Shown here piece after piece: positions 25,882 to 36,485 of a stretch of DNA of 64,000 nucleotides (positions within the stretch are counted from its first letter, which is position 1; each line of letters opens with the position of its first letter). The notes beneath the pieces were generated by a model, which saw nothing but the letters and a program-made list of their open reading frames with translations, made no database searches and was not told the origin of the DNA. The DNA lies in assembly GCA_046346845.1 (NCBI GenBank), contig JAXMHH010000007.1, forward strand, positions 1 to 64,000, read 5' to 3'. Both the position numbers and the translations under genes were made by a program. This DNA comes from DSSB01 sp046346845. Its GTDB lineage: Bacteria; UBA10199; DSSB01.

Positions 25882-26043
25882 ATGAAGACCGAAGCCCTAC
25901 AAGAAGAAAAGAAGCGGCTGGAGGAGAAGATCCGGCAAATCAAGTCCCGCCTGGTCCAAAACCTCGAGCAGGGACGACACCTCGGTCTCGACCGTCAGGT
26001 CCGCCAAGTCCAAAAAACCTACCAACTGATCGGGAGGATCTAA
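25882..26043 (+). CDS. Short helical protein (53 aa), unknown function
   Basis: Unrecognised 53-residue protein with a strong ribosome site (GGAGGAAGCG before ATG). It is almost entirely charged helix (LQEEKKRLEEKIRQIKSRL) and likely forms a coiled coil. Its stop codon overlaps the start of the next gene by one base. The small size, helical character and overlap suggest it is a partner or chaperone for one of the two following proteins. Confidence 0.6.
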   Translation: MKTEALQEEKKRLEEKIRQIKSRLVQNLEQGRHLGLDRQVRQVQKTYQLIGRI

Positions 26044-26243
26044 TGAAACGGGAATATCAAGGCCTCAGCCTGATCCACGGCGGCCCCTTTTACCTCAGCG
26101 CCGAAGCCCTGCCGACTCGCTTCCAAATCCGCGATTGCCGTCCCCAGACGGCGGAGGCCGTGGCCCAAGACACGCTCCAAAGCTGGTTCCTGCTCGGCGG
26201 AAGCGCCGTCTGCCTGGCCCTGCTGCTGTGGCTCGGATTTTAA
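26043..26243 (+). CDS. Small protein with C-terminal membrane segment (66 aa)
   Basis: A 66-residue protein with a soluble N-terminal half and one C-terminal hydrophobic segment (LLGGSAVCLALLLWLGF), so a tail-anchored topology is likely. Its start overlaps the previous stop (TAATG). There is no family match that I recognise. It is followed by hairpins at 26253-26267 and 26281-26308. Confidence 0.6.
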   Translation: MKREYQGLSLIHGGPFYLSAEALPTRFQIRDCRPQTAEAVAQDTLQSWFLLGGSAVCLALLLWLGF

Positions 26244-26280
26244 CAACCAAACCCTCGCGTCGCGAGGCGGAAAACACGGA

Positions 26281-26308
26281 CGCCCCGTTCCCGCGAGGGG
26301 GCGGGGCG
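26281..26308 (+). terminator. Intercistronic hairpin
   Basis: CGCCCCG pairs with CGGGGCG, extended by CCC/GGG inside, followed by ATTTTT. It resembles a terminator, but the ribosome site of the next gene follows at once, so attenuation is more likely than full termination. A second perfect palindrome (CCTCGCG-T-CGCGAGG) lies at 26253-26267. Confidence 0.5.
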
Positions 26309-26328
26309 ATTTTTGAAAGGAGTCCTTC

Positions 26329-27162
26329 ATGTTTTGGTCCTTAAAACATCTCGTCGAACATCAAATGAAGCAATGGACCCGGGTCCTGCTGGGGACGCCC
26401 TCCTCGCTCGGCCCGGCCGCGTCGGTCGCGGGTGCGGAAGGAGGGGCGACGCTGCTCACCGCCTTCCGGGCCCTGCAGGGCGGCGGAGAGCTGCACCTCG
26501 CGGGCAGCGCCGCCGTGGCGATGGAGGAACCTAGCTTCTCGCAACTGCCTTCCGGCACCCGGGAAAAAATCCTCGCCTTTCCAGAGGCCTCCACGGAAGA
26601 CTTCCAGAGCTTTCTCCAAGAGATCGAGTTCTCCAGCGAGGCCCAATTCCGCTTCCCCGAGCAAAATCCCCTGACCCTCCAGGGCATCGACTGGCAGGCC
26701 GAGATCTCGCGGGAAAACCTCGCCGACCTCGCGCGCGCCTCCTCGCGGGCGGCGAAGAGCGAGGCCCTCTCCCAAAACGCCAAACTCAACCGCCTGACCC
26801 ACCTGCTGTTCCTGGCCCTGCGCTCGGGAAATATTTCGCTGGCGATGATGCTGTTCAGCCACTTGGAGGCCGCCACCGCCAACGAGATCACCCGCAGCCT
26901 GATGCAAAAGGTGCAAAACCTCCAAGACCACAAGCGAAAGCTCGCCCAGGACCTGCAAAACCAAAAGACCGACGCCGAAGGCAGCAAGAACATGCAGAAG
27001 ATCAAGGTCGACATGGAACAGGCCAACGACGACATCTCGGTGCTGCAGACCTTCATCCGGGACGTCGCCCAAAATAAGCAGGCCTCTTTGGAATTGGCCA
27101 ATGCCTTCATCTCCAAGGAACACGAAACCACCATGGCGATCGTGCGCTCCTTCGCGCGTTGA
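26329..27162 (+). CDS. Helical protein of unknown function (277 aa)
   Basis: I do not recognise this protein. Residues 1-60 are mixed, with a Gly/Ala-rich stretch but no clear signal peptide. Residues 60-135 are acidic. Residues 150-200 are hydrophobic helix (LTHLLFLALRSGNISLAMML), and the C-terminal 80 residues are a long amphipathic coiled coil (QKVQNLQDHKRKLAQDLQNQ). The combination of hydrophobic helix and coiled coil is seen in type III translocators and effectors, but also elsewhere. It follows two small genes behind a sigma54-like promoter. A clear AAGGAG site precedes the ATG. Confidence 0.7.
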   Translation: MFWSLKHLVEHQMKQWTRVLLGTPSSLGPAASVAGAEGGATLLTAFRALQGGGELHLAGSAAVAMEEPSFSQLPSGTREKILAFPEASTEDFQSFLQEIEFSSEAQFRFPEQNPLTLQGIDWQAEISRENLADLARASSRAAKSEALSQNAKLNRLTHLLFLALRSGNISLAMMLFSHLEAATANEITRSLMQKVQNLQDHKRKLAQDLQNQKTDAEGSKNMQKIKVDMEQANDDISVLQTFIRDVAQNKQASLELANAFISKEHETTMAIVRSFAR

Positions 27163-27250
27163 TCCCCGGACAATCCTGCTTGAAATCCCTTTGCAAATGG
27201 GCCATATACGCGGTCTCCTTCGGGAGAAACCTCAAGCAAAAGGATGATTT

Positions 27251-27460
27251 ATGGCCCGCGTGACCGTTGAAGACTGCCTGGAACACATCGAAAACCGCTT
27301 TGCTCTCGTACACTTAGCCGCCCGACGGGTCCGGCAGTTGTCCAAGGGAAGCCATCGCCTGGTCGTCAGCAAAAATAAGGACGTGGTCACCGCCCTCCGC
27401 GAGATCGCCGAAAACAAGGTCCGGGCCATCCGCACCTCCCTTCCGGAAAAGGTCGAGTAG
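27251..27460 (+). CDS. rpoZ: RNA polymerase omega subunit
   Basis: A 69-residue protein with the omega pattern ARVTVEDCLEHIENRFALVHLAARRVRQL, then VTALREIAENKV. Omega helps assemble RNA polymerase and binds ppGpp with beta-prime. It lies 5 nt before purC. A TTGAAA near 27180 with CATATACG about 18-19 nt downstream may be its promoter. Confidence 0.94.
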   Translation: MARVTVEDCLEHIENRFALVHLAARRVRQLSKGSHRLVVSKNKDVVTALREIAENKVRAIRTSLPEKVE

Positions 27461-27465
27461 CCGCC

Positions 27466-28344
27466 ATGAGCGAAGCCCTGTTGGAATCCCAGCTGAGGAA
27501 AGTTCCCCTATTGTTCCGCGGCAAGGTCCGCGATATTTACGATCTGGGCGACGCCCTGATGTTGGTGGCCAGCGACCGAATCTCGGCCTTCGACCACATC
27601 CTGCCGACGCCCATTCCCCGCAAGGGCGTCATCCTCACCCAGCTCAGCAATTTCTGGCTGAAGAAGACCGAGGCCCTGATCCCGAACCACTCCCTCAACC
27701 GGCCCTTAAGCTCGGTCACCCAAGATCCCGACGAGTTGAGGCAGCTGGAAGGCCGCAGCGTCATCGTGAAAAAGGCCAAGCCCCTGCCCGTCGAGCTGAT
27801 CGTGCGGGGTTATCTGGTGGGAAGCGGCTGGGAGGAGTACAAAAAACAGGGCACCGTCTGCGGCATCTCCCTCCCCCCGGGAATCCAACAGGCGCAAAAG
27901 TTGCCTGAGCCCATTTTCACCCCCTCCACCAAGGCGCCCAAGGGCCAGCATGACGAGAATATTTCCTACGAAGAGATGGTCCGGCTGATCGGGCCGGAGC
28001 TGGCCGCCCAGGCCCGCGAGATCTGCCTGAAGATCTACAGCCTGGCCGCCGAATACGCCCTGAGCCGGGGGATCATCATCGCCGACACCAAGATCGAGCT
28101 GGGGCTCTACGAGGGAAAGCCCATCGTCATCGACGAGCTGCTCACGCCGGACTCCTCGCGTTTCTGGCCGGCGGACCAATACCAGGTCGGATCCAATCCA
28201 CCGAGCTACGACAAGCAGTTTGTCCGGGATTACTTGGTCTCGATCCACTGGGACAAGAAATCCAATCCCCCCGCCCTGCCCCCGGATATCGTGAAAAAGA
28301 CGGCGGAAAAGTACCAAGAGGCCCTGGACCGGCTGACCAAGTAG
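27466..28344 (+). CDS. purC: Phosphoribosylaminoimidazole-succinocarboxamide synthase
   Basis: Joins aspartate to CAIR to form SAICAR in purine synthesis, using ATP. The 292-residue protein has LLFRGKVRDIYDLGD at the start, SDRISAFDHILPTPIPRKG, ELIVRGYLVGSGWEEYK and DELLTPDSSRFWP, all signature PurC segments. Its length matches the longer PurC form. It is convergent with spoVR. Confidence 0.95.
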   Translation: MSEALLESQLRKVPLLFRGKVRDIYDLGDALMLVASDRISAFDHILPTPIPRKGVILTQLSNFWLKKTEALIPNHSLNRPLSSVTQDPDELRQLEGRSVIVKKAKPLPVELIVRGYLVGSGWEEYKKQGTVCGISLPPGIQQAQKLPEPIFTPSTKAPKGQHDENISYEEMVRLIGPELAAQAREICLKIYSLAAEYALSRGIIIADTKIELGLYEGKPIVIDELLTPDSSRFWPADQYQVGSNPPSYDKQFVRDYLVSIHWDKKSNPPALPPDIVKKTAEKYQEALDRLTK

Positions 28345-28356
28345 CCCCTCTCCCGC

Positions 28357-29856
28357 TTAGACCTCGCGGTTCTTATCCAGCTCCTGGTAGTTCTTGCCGT
28401 CGAAATAGAGGATCTTCTCCGCCCCATCGATCTTGGTCTCGATCGCCACCGGCCGCTTCCAAATCAGGTGCAGGTTCTTCAGCGTCTCCTGGGCGTAATC
28501 GGGCCTCAAGTCCACGCCATGGTGCTGGTGCAGCAGGTAGAGCTCGCCACGGTTTTGGTAGTTGGCGTTGGTGACGCTGATGAAAGGCTGGCCCCGGTTG
28601 GTGAGGGCGTCCAGCAGCTTGGCCTTGACCGCCTTGAACTCGCGGCTGGCGATCTCGTAGACCTGCTTGCTGTTGTTGTAGGCGAAGGTGAAGAGCTTGT
28701 GCTCCCGACAGAAGTCCTCCGTCAGGAAGGTGTCGATGAAGGTCAGGTCGGAATGCACCTTGCGGACCTCGAAGATCTTCTCGCGCCCCAGCCCCAAGTT
28801 GCGGTTCCAGCGCTTCTTCTCGACCATGTCGTCGCAATCGTCATAATCCTTCCCGAACTTGCCCTTGTTCCAGCGGTCCTCGATGTCTCGGAACAGCTCG
28901 ATCCCGATCTTGTAGGGGTTGAGGCGCCCGGGATGGCTCGCCAGGGTCCCCGAGTGGTGGTCGGCATAGTCGATGAACTCGCTGGGCTTGAGCGCCCGCT
29001 GGGTCATGATGGTCGAATGCCAATAGGAGGCCCAGCCCTCGTTCATGATCTTGGTCTGCATCTGGGGGACGAAATAGTAGGCCTCCTCGCGAATGATCTC
29101 GAGGATATCGCGCTGCCACCGCTCCATGGGGGCGTTCTCGACGAGAAAAGACAGGACATCCCGCTCGGGCTGCTCGGGAAAGTTTTTCTTCTGTCGGCGC
29201 TCGTCCTCGAGGCGCCGCTCCTGCTCCTCAAGGAACTCCCGCGGGTTGATATACTTGTCCATGTAATCCTTGCTCTTGAGCCGGGGGACGGTCGCCCGGT
29301 CTTCCCCGTCGCCTCCGATTACCTCCCGCTCTTCCCGGTGCCGGCGGATGCCCGAGGCATGGGTGTCGATAAGGTTCTCGAGACTCAAGGCCACATCGAT
29401 AAAGTCCTCGACCGCCTCCATCCCGTGCTTGTCGATCATCTTCTTGACCCGGGTCTTGTGGTTGGCCATCTCGTCCATCATCTTGCGGTTGGTGTGGGCG
29501 AAATAGATGTTGTTCTTAAAAAAGTCGCTGTGCCCGTAGACGTGGGCCATCACCAACTTCTGGTCGACCTCGGCGTTGGAGTGCAGCAGGTAGGCGTAGG
29601 AGGGATCATTGTTGATCACCATCTCATAGATCTTGGAAAGGCCGTAGGCGTAGGACTTGGAGAGCTGCTCGTACTCCATCCCGAAGCGCCAATGCGGATA
29701 GCGGTTGGGGAAGCCCCCGTAGGCCGCCACCATGTTGATCTGGTTCCAGTCCAGCACCTCGAAGATGACGGGGAAGTAGTCCAGGCCGTAATCGCGGGCG
29801 TAACCCTCGACTTCGCGGCGAATCGCTTCGAGCTCGGGGCTCAGTCGCGTGCTCAT
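28357..29856 (-). CDS. spoVR: SpoVR family protein (YcgB-like)
   Basis: A 499-residue member of the SpoVR/YcgB family, of unknown biochemical activity. It is nearly always encoded with PrkA and the YeaH VWA protein and linked to stress or nutrient limitation. Characteristic segments are YGLDYFPVIFEVLDWNQINMVAAYGGFP near residue 18, HVYGHSDFFKNNIYFAHTNRKM near 105, MNEGWASYWHSTIM near 268 and NPYKIGIELFRDIEDRWNKG near 310. It is the last gene of a leftward operon. Confidence 0.95.
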   Translation of the reverse strand: MSTRLSPELEAIRREVEGYARDYGLDYFPVIFEVLDWNQINMVAAYGGFPNRYPHWRFGMEYEQLSKSYAYGLSKIYEMVINNDPSYAYLLHSNAEVDQKLVMAHVYGHSDFFKNNIYFAHTNRKMMDEMANHKTRVKKMIDKHGMEAVEDFIDVALSLENLIDTHASGIRRHREEREVIGGDGEDRATVPRLKSKDYMDKYINPREFLEEQERRLEDERRQKKNFPEQPERDVLSFLVENAPMERWQRDILEIIREEAYYFVPQMQTKIMNEGWASYWHSTIMTQRALKPSEFIDYADHHSGTLASHPGRLNPYKIGIELFRDIEDRWNKGKFGKDYDDCDDMVEKKRWNRNLGLGREKIFEVRKVHSDLTFIDTFLTEDFCREHKLFTFAYNNSKQVYEIASREFKAVKAKLLDALTNRGQPFISVTNANYQNRGELYLLHQHHGVDLRPDYAQETLKNLHLIWKRPVAIETKIDGAEKILYFDGKNYQELDKNREV

Positions 29857-29860
29857 GCCG

Positions 29861-30970
<1,110 letters not shown>

Positions 30971-30975
30971 TGCTC

Positions 30976-31043
30976 GCGTGAAGCGTCGGGCGTGAAGCGT
31001 GAAGTGAAATCGATGTAACGCTTCACGCTTCACCCTTCACGCT

Positions 31044-31047
<4 letters not shown>
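30976..31047. repeat. GTGAAGC-type repeat between prkA and yeaH
   Basis: Short copies of GCGTGAAG occur three times in 30976-31008, and the inverse, CTTCACGC, three times in 31018-31047. They form an imperfect hairpin over the spacer. The right arm overlaps the prkA stop codon. It may tune the ratio of the two proteins by termination or mRNA processing. Confidence 0.6.
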
Positions 31048-33113
<2,066 letters not shown>

Positions 33114-33260
33114 AAGACAGCCTCCTCTTCTTTTCCGGACGCGGCAGCGCCTGGAAATGGGCGTTGAGGTCCCTTGCGGGCGAAATGGATCGAATTTTCA
33201 AAGCAGGTCCGTTGGTCCAAGAGGGAGAGGTGACACAACGCAGCGTATTCTCTGATAAAT

Positions 33261-33288
33261 TATAGCATTCCCGGGAAGTCGCGCAACG
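33261..33288 (-). promoter_or_regulatory. Sigma70-type promoter of prkA
   Basis: Read leftward, TTGCGC-N16-TATAAT with TG one base before TATAAT (TGCTATAAT, an extended -10). The predicted start near 33254 gives a long leader to the ATG at 33113. Confidence 0.6.
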
Positions 33289-33320
33289 GATTAGTTTGGA
33301 GACGCCCCCAAAGGGGCTGA

Positions 33321-34226
33321 TTATTTTTCGTTGAGGTCTTTTTCGTTGGTGGCGAGCGTCGCCCGAATGACAGTGCGCAATAGTTTATTACGATTCGCCT
33401 TTCCAAGCAAGGTCATCAGGTCGTAGTAGACGGTAGGGTCGTTGATCAGCCCGCCGACACTGCCCTCGCCCTGCTCGATCTTGCCGCTGATCAGATCGAA
33501 GTTCTTGGTGGCGGAGCGGAGGTTTTCGACGGTTTGGGAGAAGTTCTTGCCGATATCCTTGCGAACCGGGTCGTAGATCATCGCGTGCAGCATCCCATCG
33601 CCCCCCTGGATTTTCCGAACGATGGACTGGGCCCCGTCGGTCACCTTGGCGAGGTCCTTGACGATAGTCTTGCCCTCGGTGTCGTAGATCAGGGCGTGGA
33701 TCATGCCCTCCTTGCTTTTGATGTCGTCGACCAGGCCGTTGATGTTTTTGGACAGGTTATTGACGTTGTCCAAGAGCTCCTGCCCACGATCCGAGAGGGC
33801 CTCCAGGCTCAGGCCCGGCTTGACCTTGAGGGAGTCCCCGTTCTTGAGCTCCTCGTACTCGGCTCCGCCCATGCTGATGAAGATGGCCTTGTCGCCCAAC
33901 AGCCCCTGGGTGGTCACGCTGACCATGCTGTCTTCACGGATCCGGGACTGGTATTTCTTTTGAATCAGCAGCTTCACGACCACCTCGCGCTGGTCCAGCT
34001 CCTTGGGAAACACAATGTCGTCGACCTTGCCGACCTGGATGCCCGCCAGGAACACGGGCGCGTCGAGCCGCAGGCCGCTGATATCCTTGAAACGGCCGTA
34101 CAGGTGGTACTGCCGCTCGAAGAAGTTGACGCCGTCACCGAGCAGAAAGATCACCACCATCGAAAGGATCAGCCCGATAAAGACGAAGATCCCGACCCGC
34201 ACCTGTTGAGATGTTTTGACTTTCAT
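33321..34226 (-). CDS. mlaD: MCE-domain protein MlaD-like
   Basis: Periplasmic substrate-binding component of the Mla phospholipid transporter. The 301-residue protein has an N-terminal membrane anchor (about residues 11-30), then the MCE domain with VKISGLRLDAPVFLAGI-like sequence (DISGLRLDAPVFLAGIQVGKV) and VTTQGLLGDKAIFIS. The C-terminal 130 residues are helical. It is longer than E. coli MlaD (about 180) and more like the MCE proteins of deltaproteobacteria. The mlaF stop lies 2 nt upstream. Confidence 0.92.
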   Translation of the reverse strand: MKVKTSQQVRVGIFVFIGLILSMVVIFLLGDGVNFFERQYHLYGRFKDISGLRLDAPVFLAGIQVGKVDDIVFPKELDQREVVVKLLIQKKYQSRIREDSMVSVTTQGLLGDKAIFISMGGAEYEELKNGDSLKVKPGLSLEALSDRGQELLDNVNNLSKNINGLVDDIKSKEGMIHALIYDTEGKTIVKDLAKVTDGAQSIVRKIQGGDGMLHAMIYDPVRKDIGKNFSQTVENLRSATKNFDLISGKIEQGEGSVGGLINDPTVYYDLMTLLGKANRNKLLRTVIRATLATNEKDLNEK

Positions 34227-34228
34227 CG

Positions 34229-34972
34229 CTATTCCCCGATCTGTCCGGAAATGAATTTTTTGACCACCACGTTGTCGGATTTGTCGATCTGCTCCTTGTT
34301 TCCGACGAACTCGATCCTTTTGTTGTACAGCAGGGCCAGCCGGTTGCTGACCTTGAAGGCGCTGGCCATGTCGTGAGTCACCACGATGGAGGTCACCTTG
34401 AACCGCCTTTGCAAGTCCAGGATCAAATCGTTGATCCGATTGGTGTTGGTCGGATCCAGCCCGGTGGTGGGCTCGTCATAAAGAATGACCTCGGGATCGG
34501 TGGCGATCGCCCGGGCCAGGGCGACGCGTTTTTTCATGCCACCGGAAAGGTCCGCGGGCATCATATCCGCCGTTTCAGGCAGGCCGATGACCTCCAATTT
34601 TTCATGGACGATGCGGGCTATCTTCTCCTCGCTGTACTCCTTGTAATGCTCGTAGAGCGGATAGGCGACGTTGTCGAACACGGTCATGGAATCGAACAGG
34701 GCCCCGCCCTGAAACAGCATCCCCACCCGCTTCCGAATCCCGATCAGCTCCTCGTCTTTCATGCCCAGGACGTCCTTGCCGTCGAACAGGATCTGCCCGG
34801 CCTCGGGCCGCATCAGCACCAGAAGCAGCTTGAGCATGACGCTTTTCCCCGTGCCGGAGCCCCCGATGATGGTGATCGTCTCGCCCTTATGAATCTCGAG
34901 GTCGAGATCGGTGTAGATGACCTTTTCGTCGAAGGCCTTCTTCACGTGCTGAAAATGGATAAAAGGCTCCAT
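34229..34972 (-). CDS. mlaF: Phospholipid transport ABC ATPase MlaF
   Basis: ATPase of the Mla lipid transporter at the inner membrane. The 247-residue protein has the Walker A sequence GGSGTGKS, a Q-loop region, the signature LSGGMKKRVALARA, Walker B VILYDEPTTGLDP and the switch His in VVTHDM. It lies between mlaE and mlaD. Confidence 0.95.
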   Translation of the reverse strand: MEPFIHFQHVKKAFDEKVIYTDLDLEIHKGETITIIGGSGTGKSVMLKLLLVLMRPEAGQILFDGKDVLGMKDEELIGIRKRVGMLFQGGALFDSMTVFDNVAYPLYEHYKEYSEEKIARIVHEKLEVIGLPETADMMPADLSGGMKKRVALARAIATDPEVILYDEPTTGLDPTNTNRINDLILDLQRRFKVTSIVVTHDMASAFKVSNRLALLYNKRIEFVGNKEQIDKSDNVVVKKFISGQIGE

Positions 34973-34979
34973 GCTCGAC

Positions 34980-35789
34980 CTAAAACAACAAGAACAACTT
35001 CGTCAGGAAGAAGTCCGAAACGAAAATGCAGATTGAGCTATATACCACGGACATGGTCGTCGACCGGCCGACACCCTCCGTCCCCCCCGTGGTGTTCAAA
35101 CCCTGGTAACAGGCGATGATACCGATGAAAAAACCGAAGAAGAAGGTCTTCGCGATGCCGCTGCCGAAGTCGATCATCTCGACCGTGGTGGTGATCTGGT
35201 TGAGGAAATAGCGGCTGCCCACCCCCGTGTCGGTGGTGGTGATGATCATGCCGCCGATGATCCCGATGAAATCGGCGATCACGGTGAGGATCGGCGCGCA
35301 CAGCGTCGTGGCCACTACCCGGGGAATCACCAGCTTCTGGATGGGATCGGCCCCCATCGCCTCGACCGCGGCGACCTGCTCGGTGACGTTCATCGAGCCC
35401 AACTCGGCGGTGATGCCCGCGCCGACGCGGGCGGCGATCATCAGCGATGTCAAGACAGGGCCCAGCTCGCGGGTGATGGCGATCCCGATGATTTGGCCGG
35501 TGTAGAGCTGGAGCCCGAAGCGTTTCAAGCCGACGATGAATTGCACGGCGAGGACCAAGCCGGTGAAGAGGGCGATCAGGTTGGTCAAGGAAGCCGACTT
35601 GATGCCGACCTCCTCGAACTGCTTGACGGTCTCGCCGAGGGGAAAGGCCTTTTTCAGCAAGGTCTTGCCGTAGAGGACGGAAAGCCGCGTCACCCCGCCG
35701 AGATAATCCATCAGGTAGAGGAAACCGCCCCCCACCTTGGCCATGAACTCATCAAAATATCCCGTTTTTACGGTCGCCGTTTCCGCCAT
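34980..35789 (-). CDS. mlaE: Phospholipid transport permease MlaE
   Basis: Inner-membrane permease of the Mla system, 269 residues with five membrane segments in the conserved MlaE/YrbE domain (residues about 50-265). Typical sequence includes ARVGAGITAELGSMNVTEQ, VEAMGADPIQKLVIPRV and SRYFLNQIT. It is the second gene of the leftward operon lipoprotein-mlaE-mlaF-mlaD. Confidence 0.94.
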   Translation of the reverse strand: MAETATVKTGYFDEFMAKVGGGFLYLMDYLGGVTRLSVLYGKTLLKKAFPLGETVKQFEEVGIKSASLTNLIALFTGLVLAVQFIVGLKRFGLQLYTGQIIGIAITRELGPVLTSLMIAARVGAGITAELGSMNVTEQVAAVEAMGADPIQKLVIPRVVATTLCAPILTVIADFIGIIGGMIITTTDTGVGSRYFLNQITTTVEMIDFGSGIAKTFFFGFFIGIIACYQGLNTTGGTEGVGRSTTMSVVYSSICIFVSDFFLTKLFLLF

Positions 35790-35792
35790 GGC

Positions 35793-36335
35793 TTAGATCT
35801 CCCCCGTGTATTGGAAGCCTTGGAAGAAGCTCTCGAAATCCGGCAGGGCCGAGGAGAACTGCTCCGGAGGGCTGACCAAGTAGAAATCGAACAGGCACCA
35901 GTCTTTCTTGACCACCACCGTCTCGATCCGGACCGGGACCCCGTCTAACGAGGCCTTGAGGGAGGTGCGGAGGGCGCCTCGGTCGTCCATCATGAAGGGC
36001 TTCTCCTGCTCGACCTTGATGTCCTGCAGGCCGTCGAACAAATGCCGGGTCAGGGCCTTGAGCGGGGCATCGTCGAAGGCTTGGTCGCAAAAGGCATCGG
36101 TGCTGATGGTGCTTTTCAGCCGGTCGTTGCGAAAATTGATGGCGGCGATCCCCAACTTGATTTGGTACCAACCCTCCGGAAGGGGCCCCACCTCGTAAGA
36201 GCCCTTCTTGGTGAACACCCGTCCGGGCTTGTAGTCGACCACCTTTCCGGTCTTCTTGACGCCTCCGAAACAGGCCAAAAGCGCAAAGACGAGGAACGGA
36301 GCGGCGAATTGGGCGAGCCAGCGGATTCGAAGCAT
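35793..36335 (-). CDS. Predicted lipoprotein upstream of mlaE
   Basis: A 180-residue protein with a lipoprotein signal: basic start (MLRIRWLAQF), hydrophobic core and lipobox LLAC near residue 24. Mature sequence includes GSYEVGPLPEGWYQIKLGIAAINF and the C-terminal FQGFQYTGEI. I do not recognise the family. The start at 36335 is chosen because it places the signal correctly; the longer frame to 36461 runs across the terminator of the Cys-rich gene. Being 3 nt upstream of mlaE, it likely functions with the Mla system, perhaps at the outer membrane. Confidence 0.72.
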   Translation of the reverse strand: MLRIRWLAQFAAPFLVFALLACFGGVKKTGKVVDYKPGRVFTKKGSYEVGPLPEGWYQIKLGIAAINFRNDRLKSTISTDAFCDQAFDDAPLKALTRHLFDGLQDIKVEQEKPFMMDDRGALRTSLKASLDGVPVRIETVVVKKDWCLFDFYLVSPPEQFSSALPDFESFFQGFQYTGEI

Positions 36336-36433
36336 GGGGGGCAAGCTACACAAAGCCTTGAAATTTGGCAACAAAAGCGTCGAATTTATGGAAAGACCGG
36401 CGAGGCCGGCAACCCGGAAAACAGCAAAAAAAA

Positions 36434-36453
36434 GGCGCCCCCGCGGGGGCGCC
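36434..36453 (-). terminator. Terminator of the Cys-rich repeat gene
   Basis: A perfect 20-bp palindrome GGCGCCCCCGCGGGGGCGCC, flanked at 36426-36433 by eight A, which is a U-tract in leftward transcription. It is placed 33 nt after the stop of the leftward Cys-rich gene. Confidence 0.85.
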
Positions 36454-36485
36454 CTTTCCAAAAGCGATCGAATCGCCGCCCGGCC

